From NCBI GenBank assembly GCA_964484765.1, contig CAZAGI010000005.1, forward strand, positions 103,395-167,394: 64,000 bases of DNA, given 5' to 3'. Position numbers and translations under genes: made by a program. This DNA comes from DSVQ01 sp964484765. Lineage in GTDB: Bacteria; Planctomycetota; Planctomycetia; Planctomycetales; Planctomycetaceae. A model generated the notes under the pieces. That model searched no databases. It worked only from the letters and a program-made list of their open reading frames with translations, and was not told where the DNA came from. The stretch's first letter is position 1, and each line of letters begins with the position of its first letter. This document shows positions 43,721 through 52,722 of this stretch, in pieces.

Positions 43721-46390
43721 ATGGGCGAACATCGGAGCCGATCGCGGTCGTCATCGCGAACCGCGCGGACGTTCTCGACATCGGCTGCAGCGCCGACGCC
43801 GTGGTTGGTTGCGCTGTGTGATTTGTTTCTCATCGGCGCGGTCGCCGTCGTCCCGCTGTGTTATGAAGGCCGTACGCCGCTCGGGTGTCTGCTCCTGACG
43901 TTGTGCAGCGCCGGCGCGATGCTGAGTTGGTCGCTGCACCAGTTAACCAGTGCCGAGCGAAGTTGGCGCTGGTCGGGCAGCGAGTGGTTGTGGTTCGCGG
44001 CGTGCTGTTTGTGCGGACTGCAATTGGCGACGTTGCCTCCGGAATGGATCACGCAACTTTCACCCAAACTGGCGACGTTGCTTCCCGCGTGGAACAGCAG
44101 CGGTGCGCAGCCCTGGTTGCCGGAACGCTGGGCGACGCTCTCGGTGACTCCCGCGGCCACTCGCGCAGGGCTCGCTATTTTTCTCTCGCTGGGCATGCTC
44201 TTCATCACCGCCCTGCAGCGGTTGGAGACGCAGCTCGATGTCGAACGGATGCTGAAAGGCGTGGCGTTGGCATCGGTCGGCATGGCGGCGTTCGGGCTCG
44301 CACAATACCTGCTGTCAAACGACAAGTTCTTCTGGATGTACCCGCATCCGTTCGTGAAGACTTCGCAGTATGTCGTTGCAAGTTTTCCGAATCGCAACCA
44401 CGCAGCGCAGTATTTTGTGCTGGGTTTAGGCCCCACGCTGTGGTGGCTGCTGAAGGTCTGTGCCGATGATGCGGCAGCTCCCGCGCCCGCGTTCGGAAAG
44501 AACGTCGTGGTGCGCTTTCCCCCCGGAATCATCAAACTGTGGCTGGCAGGCGGTGCGGCGGTCTTGGTTCTGGCGACGGTGCTGACGCTCTCGCGCGGCG
44601 GATTGCTGGCATTAATCGTCGCGGGTGTCGTTACGGCATGTGGCATGTGCCGACTGGGAGCGTTGCACTGGCGAACCGCGGGAGCGTTGTTTGCGGTCTC
44701 GGTGCTGGCGGTGTGTGTGGTCGGCGCCAGTCAGTTCGATGTGCTGCTGCAGCGCGTTCAGTCCGAAGGCACGGAACTGCGCGAACCCATCTGGCGGGCC
44801 AACATCGCACTGGCGAAAGATTTTCCGTATGTCGGCACAGGTGTCGGCAGCCATGCCGAAGTCTACCAGCGCTATCTGGATGAATCCTACGACGGTTCCG
44901 TCTACACCCACGCGGAATGCAGCTATCTGCAAGTGGCAAGCGAAACCGGCCTCGCTGGGCTCATCATTGCCGGGTTGATGATTCTGTCGTGTTTACGCTG
45001 GTTGCTCAGCGTGTCACTGTCACGAGCGGACGCGTCGCGTTCCAGCGCCGCGGTTGCGATTCTCGCCAGTGTGCTGGCCCATCTGGTCCATGCGGTGGGC
45101 GACTTCCTGTGGTATGTGCCGGGACTGATGGCGGTGGTGGCCGTTCTCGCGGCGTGTGGTTGCCGCCTGTGGCAACTGCAGCGAGCCGCAGTCGATGCGC
45201 GCGATGCGAATCGCTTCTCCGGGCGGTTCTGGTGGCTGCTGGTGGGCAGCGCCACCATGTGCATTGCTGCAGGAATTCTGCAGGAACAATGGCCCGCATT
45301 CCAGGCCAGCCCCGCGTGGGACCAGTATCGGCTGCTGGCGCATGCGGGCTCGCTGGACGTCAACGATCCCGATTCCGTCGAACTCATGATCGAACGGCAA
45401 CGCGATCAGTTGAAAGCCCTCATGACCGTGGTGAAAACGGACAGCAACAACACCGCGGCGTCGCTGGCGGCGTCACAGTTTCTGCTGACATTTTTTGATC
45501 GCAAGCAGGAAACGGCCGAGATGAATCTCCCGTTGTTGCAACTGCGCGATACCGTCAAAGCGGCCGAGATGCACACCGACAAGGAAGTTCGCGAATGGAT
45601 GAACCGCGCCGTCGGTCCGAACATGAAAATTCTCGACACCGCCTGGGCCACCGCTTTACGGACGGTCAAACTGAATCCGCTGGAAGGCTTGGCGTATGCC
45701 CAACTGGCCGAGTTGAGCTTCCTGCGCGATCCCAGCGGCGAATTAAATCGGACACTGCTTAAGCAGGCGCTGGTGGTGCGGCCGTTTGAACCCGCCGTGC
45801 TGATGGCCGCAGCAGAGCAGGCGGTGCTGGATGACGACGAGCCACAAGCGATTCGTTATTGGCAGCAAGCGTTTCGTCGTGGCGGCCCGTATCCCGACCG
45901 GATCATGGAACTGCTCGCCCCGGCAAAATCGCCCGAGTTCTTTCTGGAAACGTTTGATCCCACGTATCGCCAATTGGTCAAATTAACGGCAACCTTCGAA
46001 GCCCTCGGCCGGATGGACGATTTGCAGGCATTGTGGCAAGCCACCGCGGAACGCGCGATGGCCTTCGCCGAAAAACACCCGAACGACAGCAACGGGGCCG
46101 AAGCCTGGACCGTCGCTGCCGAGAATTACCGACTGCTGGGTCAATCGTCGCGACAGTTCAAAGTGCTGCGTGAAGCCGTTGAGGCGCAACCACAAGATGC
46201 GATGCTCGCGCTGATGTTGGGCCGGGCGTTGTACGAAGCCGGGAAATACCAGGAAGCTGCCGATCATCTGAAAGCGGCGCTGCGGCACTATCCCGACGAT
46301 GTTCCGCTCAGGGAACTCGCCGAAAACGCCGTCCGAAAAGTGCAGAGTCGGCGGCGATCCCCTGTCCGCACCGCATCGCATAAAGAGTAA
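43721..46390 (+). CDS. O-antigen-ligase/polymerase-like membrane protein with TPR
   Basis: An 889-residue protein. Residues about 25-480 hold 12 or more helices with the Wzy_C (O-antigen ligase) region: FWMYPHPFVKTSQYVVASFPNRNHAAQYFVLG, LTLSRGGLLALIVAGVV, ANIALAKDFPYVGTGVGSHAEVYQRY and THAECSYLQVASETGLAGL. The second half, from about residue 520, is periplasmic or cytoplasmic and contains TPR-like helices (AYAQLAELSFLRDPSGELNRTLLKQAL, ALMLGRALYEAGKYQEAADHLKAALRHYPDDVPLRELA). It is co-oriented with DUF58 and the transglutaminase 108 bp upstream. It probably polymerises or ligates a surface polysaccharide. Confidence 0.83.
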   Translation: MGEHRSRSRSSSRTARTFSTSAAAPTPWLVALCDLFLIGAVAVVPLCYEGRTPLGCLLLTLCSAGAMLSWSLHQLTSAERSWRWSGSEWLWFAACCLCGLQLATLPPEWITQLSPKLATLLPAWNSSGAQPWLPERWATLSVTPAATRAGLAIFLSLGMLFITALQRLETQLDVERMLKGVALASVGMAAFGLAQYLLSNDKFFWMYPHPFVKTSQYVVASFPNRNHAAQYFVLGLGPTLWWLLKVCADDAAAPAPAFGKNVVVRFPPGIIKLWLAGGAAVLVLATVLTLSRGGLLALIVAGVVTACGMCRLGALHWRTAGALFAVSVLAVCVVGASQFDVLLQRVQSEGTELREPIWRANIALAKDFPYVGTGVGSHAEVYQRYLDESYDGSVYTHAECSYLQVASETGLAGLIIAGLMILSCLRWLLSVSLSRADASRSSAAVAILASVLAHLVHAVGDFLWYVPGLMAVVAVLAACGCRLWQLQRAAVDARDANRFSGRFWWLLVGSATMCIAAGILQEQWPAFQASPAWDQYRLLAHAGSLDVNDPDSVELMIERQRDQLKALMTVVKTDSNNTAASLAASQFLLTFFDRKQETAEMNLPLLQLRDTVKAAEMHTDKEVREWMNRAVGPNMKILDTAWATALRTVKLNPLEGLAYAQLAELSFLRDPSGELNRTLLKQALVVRPFEPAVLMAAAEQAVLDDDEPQAIRYWQQAFRRGGPYPDRIMELLAPAKSPEFFLETFDPTYRQLVKLTATFEALGRMDDLQALWQATAERAMAFAEKHPNDSNGAEAWTVAAENYRLLGQSSRQFKVLREAVEAQPQDAMLALMLGRALYEAGKYQEAADHLKAALRHYPDDVPLRELAENAVRKVQSRRRSPVRTASHKE

Positions 46391-46729
46391 TCAACATCGC
46401 GCGGGCTGGCACTTTCCGCCGAACATCTGCAGCCAACGAGAGATTTTCACGCGCACGGCAAGCAATTTCCTGCAACTGCTGTCGCCACCCCGAATCGGTT
46501 ACATGACATGCGTCATTGACCCTAACAATCCCGTCCGGTGGTGAGAATTCGGCTTCCTAACTTCAAGAAATCCGCGTGGTTCGTCGGAAACGAATCCGGA
46601 TGATCTTGACCGTTTTTCTCGCAAAAGCCATGCTTCGCGCAGACGTTGCGGCAATCATCGCCGATGGTCGCGACCGGTCGCCATGAAGGCGAGCAATTTC
46701 GTCTCCATCCCGCCAAGGAGGGCGTGGTT
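46391..46729. other. Intergenic region before the HTTM pair
   Basis: About 340 bp. Part of the frame of the next gene opens at 46646 but reads as unlikely protein before ATG 46730. No repeat or RNA seen. A/T-rich stretches near 46600 could hold a promoter. Confidence 0.4.
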
Positions 46730-47392
46730 ATGAAGCGATGGCTGTCGGGGGCGTTCATCGTCCTCTATCTTTCCTCGCTGATGTGGGGCATCGCCGCCCA
46801 CGCGATGAAGTTCGGCATCAATTCCCACCCCATCATGTATTACCTGGTGTGGGACATGTTCTGCGGCTGGTCGCCGTATGAGACGCGCTATCACGTCGTC
46901 GGCGAAGGCGAAAGCGGCAAATTCTACGAACTCGGCCCCGGTCCCTGGCCGCATTTTTCCCCCTTCGGCGATATCCCACGTCAGCACTACGACGCCTACG
47001 GTACGACCTTCCGCCGGATGGCAATGAACACGCTTAAACATACTGACCACGAACCGATGCGCCGGTTCCTCGTGGTGCAGGAAGTCTGGCACAAGAAATA
47101 CAACCTTCCCGATCATCTCTGGGCACTCCGCTTCGAAGAACCCAAAGAACCCTACAGTTACTTCTGGGTCTTCGCGTCGTATACCGGTGAAGGCGAAGTT
47201 CTGATGCAGAATAACGACTTCGTGAACTATGCCACCGCACAGTCGATCACGGATAACCCACGGCTGCTGTCCGATGCGCGGCGTGGTCGGCCGTTCTTTG
47301 CGTTCAATCAGGCGCTGCGGGAAGACTCCCCCGGTTTCCAGGATCCGACGGCTTGGGCGGGACCGAGCATCAGCGATACCTACGCGCACTAA
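46730..47392 (+). CDS. Membrane-anchored protein paired with HTTM gene (220 aa)
   Basis: ATG 46730 has AAGGAGG upstream. One N-terminal transmembrane helix (LSGAFIVLYLSSLMWGIAAHAMKF) is followed by a periplasmic domain with many aromatic and charged residues (GGWSPYETRYHVVGEGESGKFYEL, FGDIPRQHYDAYGTTFRRM, EVWHKKYNLPDHLWALRFEEPKEPYSYFWV). No known family. The next gene starts 57 bp later on the same strand and encodes an HTTM protein; I recall this pair occurring together in planctomycetes. It may supply a substrate-binding or partner function. Confidence 0.7.
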   Translation: MKRWLSGAFIVLYLSSLMWGIAAHAMKFGINSHPIMYYLVWDMFCGWSPYETRYHVVGEGESGKFYELGPGPWPHFSPFGDIPRQHYDAYGTTFRRMAMNTLKHTDHEPMRRFLVVQEVWHKKYNLPDHLWALRFEEPKEPYSYFWVFASYTGEGEVLMQNNDFVNYATAQSITDNPRLLSDARRGRPFFAFNQALREDSPGFQDPTAWAGPSISDTYAH

Positions 47393-47449
47393 TCAGCCGG
47401 ACGACTTCACGTTTCGCCAGTGGAAATGGCACGGCAGGGAGGCCGAAAC

Positions 47450-48949
47450 ATGAGCACATTCCTGAAGACCACACGGGAAAAGCTGGAGCACTTCTTCTAC
47501 GCACCCGAAGTCCCGTACGGACTGGCCTTGATTCGAATCACGCTTCCCATCGTGATGATGTCGATGATTCTGCCGCGTTGGACCGCCTGCCGGGAGATTT
47601 ACTCCAGCGACGGGGCTCCGGCTCCGCTGCCCTACGGCTATGGCTATCCGAATCTCGTGCCGATTCTCGACGGGACCACCACCGTGGCCCTGTTCTCGCT
47701 CATGGCGCTGACGCTGTTCACAATTTCCATCGGCTATTGCACGCGCTGGTCGTTGATCGTCTGCTCGGTGTTGTACGTCTTCTTCAACAACCTCGATGCC
47801 ATCAGCACGATGACCAAGTACAGCGTGATCACGTCGCACGTGCTGTTGCTGCTGGCATGTTCTAATTGCGGTAAGTTGTGGTCGGTTGATGCATGGCTCT
47901 CGAAGCGGGCTGGTCTCGAACCCGATTACCCTGTGGGACCGGCGTGGCCCAGGCGGTGTGTGCAGCTCCTGATCGGGATTGTCTATTTCGGGGCCGCCAT
48001 CACCAAAATGAACACGCCCGCCTTTCTCAGTGGCGATCAACTGCAGTTCTGGATGATGACGCACATCAATTTCCGGCATCCGCTCGGGGAATTGTTCAGC
48101 CTGTACCCGGTACTGCTGAAAATGATGTCGTATGTCGCCATCGTCTGGGAAATGGTGTTCGTGTTTCTCGTGTGGCGTGGACCGTGGCGACCGTGGATTC
48201 TGGGCATTGGGATCCTGTTCCACTTCATGACGGTGTTGACGCTCGGTTTGATGATTTTCCCGATGGTGTGCTTCTCGTGTTATTTGTGTTACCTCGATGA
48301 AGCTGATACGGCGTACATTCGTCAGTGGTGGAACGGGCTGCTCGCCAAAGGTGATGTCTTTGCCAAAGCCTGCCAACGGACTTTTCTGGCAATGCCTGCA
48401 CCCGGTGCATGGACGAAGTGGCATCACGGAGCGTATGCCGCGGCGCTGCCGGTCGCGCTCCTCGGAACGTTTGGCGGTGTGGGCCTGGAATACTGGCTGG
48501 ACCGTTACGGCGACCGGCGTCCCGAAGGCCGGTACACGCTTAAGGAAGTCGACCCCGAATTGATGAACCGGATGTTATCGCCCACGGCCCGCATTCGGGA
48601 CACCGACAAATTCTTTGCCGTCGATACGGGGACCATTCTCGTGGGCGATCTGCTCGCCGATCGTCGCAAAGTCTTTCGGCATGGCGAAACGCTCATCGCT
48701 CAATGCAATCTCACGCCTCCCCACGAAGACATGTGGATCGAGTGCAAAGTGCTCGACAACCAGAATCGGATGGTCAATCGCGTGGGGAATATCGCGCTGC
48801 GGGAGCAATTCCGCTCGAACTTCATGTACCCCATCACGGCGGCCATGGAGCCGGGTGAATACACGTTCCACTTCGAAACCGGCGGTCGTGAAGTACTGCG
48901 AAAGAGCATTGTCGTCGTCGGTGACGGCCGCACCGCCAACGCGAACTGA
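47450..48949 (+). CDS. HTTM/vitamin-K-dependent gamma-carboxylase-like membrane protein
   Basis: A polytopic protein with the HTTM (horizontally transferred transmembrane) region: FFYAPEVPYGLALIRITLPIVMMSMILPRW, ALMALTLFTISIGYCTRWSL, LDAISTMTKYSVITSHVLLLLACSNCGKLWSVD and GAAITKMNTPAFLSGDQLQFW, matching the ordering in vitamin K carboxylase homologues. About eight helices span 40-380. The C-terminal 150 residues form a soluble domain of unknown type (FAVDTGTILVGDLLADRRKVFRHGETLIAQ). ATG 47450 is chosen over 47420 because of the upstream GGGAGGC site. Whether it carboxylates anything is unknown. Confidence 0.8.
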   Translation: MSTFLKTTREKLEHFFYAPEVPYGLALIRITLPIVMMSMILPRWTACREIYSSDGAPAPLPYGYGYPNLVPILDGTTTVALFSLMALTLFTISIGYCTRWSLIVCSVLYVFFNNLDAISTMTKYSVITSHVLLLLACSNCGKLWSVDAWLSKRAGLEPDYPVGPAWPRRCVQLLIGIVYFGAAITKMNTPAFLSGDQLQFWMMTHINFRHPLGELFSLYPVLLKMMSYVAIVWEMVFVFLVWRGPWRPWILGIGILFHFMTVLTLGLMIFPMVCFSCYLCYLDEADTAYIRQWWNGLLAKGDVFAKACQRTFLAMPAPGAWTKWHHGAYAAALPVALLGTFGGVGLEYWLDRYGDRRPEGRYTLKEVDPELMNRMLSPTARIRDTDKFFAVDTGTILVGDLLADRRKVFRHGETLIAQCNLTPPHEDMWIECKVLDNQNRMVNRVGNIALREQFRSNFMYPITAAMEPGEYTFHFETGGREVLRKSIVVVGDGRTANAN

Positions 48950-49012
48950 CGCCCGCCGACGCCCAGGGTCATTTAAATGACGTTTTCTGTTGCGCTGGTG
49001 GTGATGCACGAT

Positions 49013-49101
49013 GTGCCACTGCTTCGGAGTCCTCGGAGAAGCAGTGTCTTCGGGTGCTTTCCGATGTGTTCGGCACTGCTTCGCGGACGAAGCAGTGGCA
49101 C
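49013..49101. repeat. Inverted repeat (family H)
   Basis: GTGCCACTGCTTCG at 49013-49026 is the reverse complement of CGAAGCAGTGGCAC at 49088-49101; further partial palindromes lie inside (GAAGCAGTG, CACTGCTTCG). It lies between two convergent genes. Confidence 0.75.
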
Positions 49102-49156
49102 CTCTTCCCGATGACCTTGAAAAATGAAATGACCGCCCGCCGATCCCCCGTCATTA

Positions 49157-50359
49157 TTAACGGGGGGCTAAGACTTCCGCATACACTTCGCGAATGCGGC
49201 AGGTCATGGTCTGGTGGCGAAACTGACCCGCGAAGCGCGCCCGGCCTGTCGCACCAAAGCGGCAACGCATCTCGGGATTGCATGCCAACGTGATCAGCGC
49301 GTTCGCCAGAGCTGGGATGGACTGCGGCGGTAACAGAAACCCTGTCTGATCCGGCAGCACCACCTCGCGCGCCCCGTCGACATCGTAACTGACGACCGGC
49401 TTACCCGCGATCAGTCCTTGGGGTAACACGCGCGCCAGCCCTTCCCATAAGCTGGTGTGCACCACGATATCCATGGCGTGAATCAGCTCGGGAATTCGCG
49501 CCGGAGGGACAAGCCCGGCGAACACGAAGTGGTCCGTCAATCCCGCCGCGGCGATGTCACGTTCATACTGTTGCCGCAAGATGCCGTCTCCGACGAAGAG
49601 AAACCGCACGTTCGGCACCAGCGCCGCCACGGCTTTCGCCGCCGCGATGACAAACTCATGTCCCTTCAAATGAAACAACCTCGCGATTTTTCCGATGACG
49701 ATGTGTTCCGGGCGCAGTCCCAGTTCGCGCCGGACTTCCGCCGGATCGCGCGGCGGCGTCAGAAACGGATCGACGTCAAAGCCCGATGAGATCGTGACAA
49801 AACGGTCGCGCTCGGCAATCCCCGCGGCGACGTATTGATCGGTCATGGCCTCGGCGACGCCGATGAATTTCGCCGTGGTTCGCGCGGCGCTCCGTTCCAG
49901 TCGACGGTACAGCCACGATGCCCACGGCGATTGTCCGTAATGAAACGAGGCCCCGTGGATGGTGTGCACCGCCGGGATGCCGACCTTCGCTGCCGCCCAA
50001 CGCCCGAGAATGCCGGCCTTGGACGCATGCGTGTGGACCAGATCGGGCTTGAGCGTTCGCAACAACGCAATCAAGTCGTGATAGCTCGACCAATCACGTA
50101 GGGGGTGAATGCTGCGACGAAACTGCGGCAGGACGTGCATCTCGGCCCCGCTGCGATGGGCGCGGTCTTCGAGGCTGCCTTCGGGGCCCAATCCCGGCCC
50201 GGTAATGAGCGCCACACGATCGCCGTAGTCGCGGACCTGGTCTTCAACGGTCAGCAACGTGTTTTCCTGTGCTCCGCCGATGATCAGCCGCGTGATAATG
50301 TGGGCGACAAACAAGATGAACGGCTTCCCAATTCGGCTAGAATTCGAATCAACACACAT
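49157..50359 (-). CDS. Glycosyltransferase, family 4-like
   Basis: GT-B-fold retaining glycosyltransferase acting on surface glycans. Typical features are PDLVHTHASKAGILGRWAAAK, VHTIHGASF in the N-terminal domain, and GKIARLFHLKGHEFVIAAA, FLFVGDGILRQQYE and LWEGLARVLPQGLIAGKPVVSYDVDGAREVV in the C-terminal domain, the last being the EGLxxVxxE-type nucleotide-sugar site of GT4. ATG 50359. Convergent with the HTTM gene across an inverted repeat. Sugar and acceptor unknown. Confidence 0.9.
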   Translation of the reverse strand: MCVDSNSSRIGKPFILFVAHIITRLIIGGAQENTLLTVEDQVRDYGDRVALITGPGLGPEGSLEDRAHRSGAEMHVLPQFRRSIHPLRDWSSYHDLIALLRTLKPDLVHTHASKAGILGRWAAAKVGIPAVHTIHGASFHYGQSPWASWLYRRLERSAARTTAKFIGVAEAMTDQYVAAGIAERDRFVTISSGFDVDPFLTPPRDPAEVRRELGLRPEHIVIGKIARLFHLKGHEFVIAAAKAVAALVPNVRFLFVGDGILRQQYERDIAAAGLTDHFVFAGLVPPARIPELIHAMDIVVHTSLWEGLARVLPQGLIAGKPVVSYDVDGAREVVLPDQTGFLLPPQSIPALANALITLACNPEMRCRFGATGRARFAGQFRHQTMTCRIREVYAEVLAPR

Positions 50360-50488
50360 CGTACCAAACGAATTCCCTCAGGGCTGCCAGATGTTCCAGC
50401 GCTTTCCACTCAATCACCCGAAGATCCGCTTGCAACCGGCGTTTGATACGATGTGACGCATTCGAGGCGGGCAGACGAAAGGTCGTTC

Positions 50489-51178
50489 ATGGTGATGCAC
50501 AATCAAGGTAGGCCAGCCGGGTGGCAGCCGCCGCGATGGCTGTTTTCGGTGGTCGCCATTCTGATCGTGGCCTGGTGGTTGTCGACGCAACCGCCCCCGC
50601 GTGGAGCAGCGCCCCCGCCGGATCCGGCCACGACGCTCGAACCGGCGAATCCCGTCGCGCCCGAAGTGCTGCCGACAGCAATAGACCAGAGTCCCGCCCA
50701 ACAACCCACCAATGTGGATCTCGGGCCGCCGGTGAGTTCGGCGGATGAGGCACCACGCGAGAACACGCGTGCCGACGATGCGCCGATACCGACGGGAGCG
50801 TCACGAGCACCACCCGCGACCACGAAAAAATCAGCGGCGGCAGCAGCAGCGAAGAAGGCCGCCGATGATCCGTTGATGATTCCGAAGGTCACCATCAAAG
50901 AACAATCGGGGCGCGTGGCGTTCCAAGGAAAGATTGATCTCCATCCCACCTTCGAGCGCATCGAGCGCGGGGAAAAGTTTCCGCATCGCAATGACGGCAG
51001 CACGTTTCGCAATCTCGAAGGTCGGTTGCCGAAAAAGCCGGCCGGGTATTACACCGAATATGTCCATCCGACGCCGGGAATCAACGGGCCGGGGCCGCAA
51101 CGCGTTGTGATCGGCAAGCAAGGCGAGGCGTATTACACCCACGATCACTACAACAGTTTTCGGAAGGTGCGCGAATGA
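50489..51178 (+). CDS. Membrane-anchored barnase/RNase Sa-type ribonuclease
   Basis: A guanyl-specific ribonuclease of the N1/T1-barnase family with an unusual N-terminal anchor. Residues 17-32 (WLFSVVAILIVAWWLS) form one transmembrane helix; 33 to about 135 is a Pro/Ala-rich linker; the last 70 residues form the RNase domain: RNLEGRLPKKPAGYYTEYVHPTPG with Glu190, QRVVIG with Arg205 and YYTHDHYNSF with His220, which are the catalytic positions of RNase Sa (Glu54, Arg69, His85). ATG 50489 is preferred; the frame opens at 50453. Its stop overlaps the barstar-type start by ATGA, the classical toxin-inhibitor linkage. Confidence 0.85.
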   Translation: MVMHNQGRPAGWQPPRWLFSVVAILIVAWWLSTQPPPRGAAPPPDPATTLEPANPVAPEVLPTAIDQSPAQQPTNVDLGPPVSSADEAPRENTRADDAPIPTGASRAPPATTKKSAAAAAAKKAADDPLMIPKVTIKEQSGRVAFQGKIDLHPTFERIERGEKFPHRNDGSTFRNLEGRLPKKPAGYYTEYVHPTPGINGPGPQRVVIGKQGEAYYTHDHYNSFRKVRE

Positions 51179-51555
51179 CCGCGACATTGAAAGTAGTGGA
51201 TCATGTGCCCCAGTCTTCCGAGCCCGACGCGTTGATCGTTCCCTTGTCATCGCGGATTCGCCGTAAACGAGAACTGTTCGGCGTGATGAAGAAGCATCTA
51301 CGGTTGCCGGACATGTTCAGCAACAACTGGGACGCATTGCACGATGCGCTGCGCGATCTTTCGTGGCTCGATGGCGTGAAGCAGGTGGTGCTGCAGCACG
51401 ATGGCTTGCCGTTTGCCGCAGACAGTTCACACCGGGCCACATATCTCGAATTGCTGCAAGGCGTCATGGCCGAGGCGCCCGCACAACCGGCCGTCACCAT
51501 CGTGTTGCCGTCCGCGGAAACGCAGGCCGTGCGGCAGATTGGTCGCCATTCTTAA
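51175..51555 (+). CDS. Barstar-family ribonuclease inhibitor
   Basis: Cytoplasmic inhibitor of the ribonuclease encoded just upstream. The barstar signature is LFGVMKKHLRLPDMFSNNWD ALHDALRDL: the helix-loop with Asp53 and Asp57 at the positions of barstar Asp35 and Asp39, which bind the RNase active site; barstar Trp38 is replaced by His56. Strand VKQVVLQHDG and VTIVLPSAE complete the small alpha/beta fold. The 4-bp overlap with the RNase gene indicates translational coupling. It is longer than barstar (126 against 90) by an N-terminal extension of unknown role. Confidence 0.85.
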   Translation: MTATLKVVDHVPQSSEPDALIVPLSSRIRRKRELFGVMKKHLRLPDMFSNNWDALHDALRDLSWLDGVKQVVLQHDGLPFAADSSHRATYLELLQGVMAEAPAQPAVTIVLPSAETQAVRQIGRHS

Positions 51556-52049
51556 GGGATTGTGTCTCAGCCGTGCTGGCGTTGCGATAATGCCCGCCGG
51601 ACATCGCTTTCACACGGTCCTGAGACGCATTGATGAAGATTTTCACGGCAACACGGCACAAGTTCGGTCATTTCAGGGGATTCTCTGCCCTGTGAACGGC
51701 GGGAATTGCCGAAACTGCCCCGTTTCCAATCGATGGGGCAGAAATATTGAATTTTGGGCGAGAGAACGAACGGAATCCAATTGACCGAATTCCGGGCATC
51801 ACTATACTCCGCCCCACACTTGCATGACACATCCGACGCGGACCGCACGGCAACGAACCTGGTTCGTGTCGAGCGATCCCAAGTCCGCAATCAACCCGAG
51901 GTTCGCACTCACGACCGTGGGTGAGCCAACGGTGATCCCGTTTACGACAAACAGACTGTCGGCGCCTGGTGCGAAACACTTGCCCCCCGTGTTTTGGTCA
52001 CCGAGAGGCATTGATTCGACTGGGGTTGCGCAACGAAAGGAATCGTCGC
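51556..52049. other. Intergenic region: promoter and long leader
   Basis: About 490 bp. A promoter is placed at 51781-51808. The remaining stretch up to 52050 would be a leader of about 230 nt, unusually long for this window. It contains short open frames but nothing that reads as protein, and no clear riboswitch fold was recognised by eye. Confidence 0.5.
51781..51808 (+). promoter_or_regulatory. Sigma-70-like promoter of the first paralog
   Basis: TTGACC at 51781-51786 and TATACT at 51803-51808 with a 16-base spacer, both five of six consensus. Transcription would begin near 51815, giving a leader of about 235 nt before ATG 52050. Confidence 0.6.
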
Positions 52050-52607
52050 ATGAAGTTTTCCGGACTGGTCCGAGGCGCCGCAGTGAGTCTGGCCGCGCTC
52101 GGGATGGTGATGCCGCAAGCTCAGGTGTTCGCTCAGCAGGGCGATACCAAAGCCCCGGTGGTGAAGAAGAGCGATGCCAAGCTCGCCGCAGATGTGGTGC
52201 TGATTGAAGGCAGCTTCACCGGCCGCGTTGTCGATCACACGGGCACACCGCTCGTCGATCGGGAAGTGGTGGTGAAGCAGGCGGGTAAGGAAGTGGCCCG
52301 CGTCGCGACCAACGAAAAGGGCGTGTTCAGCGTCAAGAATGTCAAGCCGGGCAACTACGTTGCCAGCTCGGGTAACACCGACGGCAACTTCCGCGTGTGG
52401 AATGAAAAGACCGCTCCCGCGTCGGCCAAGGGCCACGCGTTGCTGGTGATGGGTCAAAACGGCGCCCGCGGCCAATTCGGTGCGGTTGATCCGACGCTCG
52501 TCCTGCTGACCGTGGCGGTGATCGCCTCGGTGATCATCAGTGCGATCGCTCTCGGTAAGATCAACGACCTGCAAGACGATGTGGATCAGATTCCGAAGTC
52601 CCCGTAA
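52050..52607 (+). CDS. Exported paralog 1: beta-sandwich with C-terminal anchor
   Basis: First of three tandem paralogs. Signal peptide MKFSGLVRGAAVSLAALGMV (cleavage near VFAQ), then a carboxypeptidase-regulatory/CNA-B-like beta domain (FTGRVVDHTGTPLVDREVVV, GVFSVKNVKPGNYVASSG), a transmembrane helix near the end (LLTVAVIASVIISAIAL) and a short tail LQDDVDQIPKSP. ATG 52050 has AAAGG upstream. GRVVDHTG, the anchor helix and the IPKSP tail are shared with the two genes that follow. A terminator follows. Function unknown; the fold suggests a surface or periplasmic binding role. Confidence 0.72.
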   Translation: MKFSGLVRGAAVSLAALGMVMPQAQVFAQQGDTKAPVVKKSDAKLAADVVLIEGSFTGRVVDHTGTPLVDREVVVKQAGKEVARVATNEKGVFSVKNVKPGNYVASSGNTDGNFRVWNEKTAPASAKGHALLVMGQNGARGQFGAVDPTLVLLTVAVIASVIISAIALGKINDLQDDVDQIPKSP

Positions 52608-52675
52608 TCCGGCCGGGCTTCACTGTGTAGTCGTTCGCGATTGATCGTTCCCCCCACGACACTCGCGAAACGCAG

Positions 52676-52722
52676 GGCCGGTCATTCCCCTCCCCCCCTG
52701 GGAATGACCGGCCTATTTTTTC
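52676..52722 (+). terminator. Intrinsic terminator of paralog 1
   Basis: GGCCGGTCATTCCC at 52676-52689 pairs exactly with GGGAATGACCGGCC at 52700-52713, followed by TATTTTTTC. One of the clearest terminators in the window. Confidence 0.9.
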
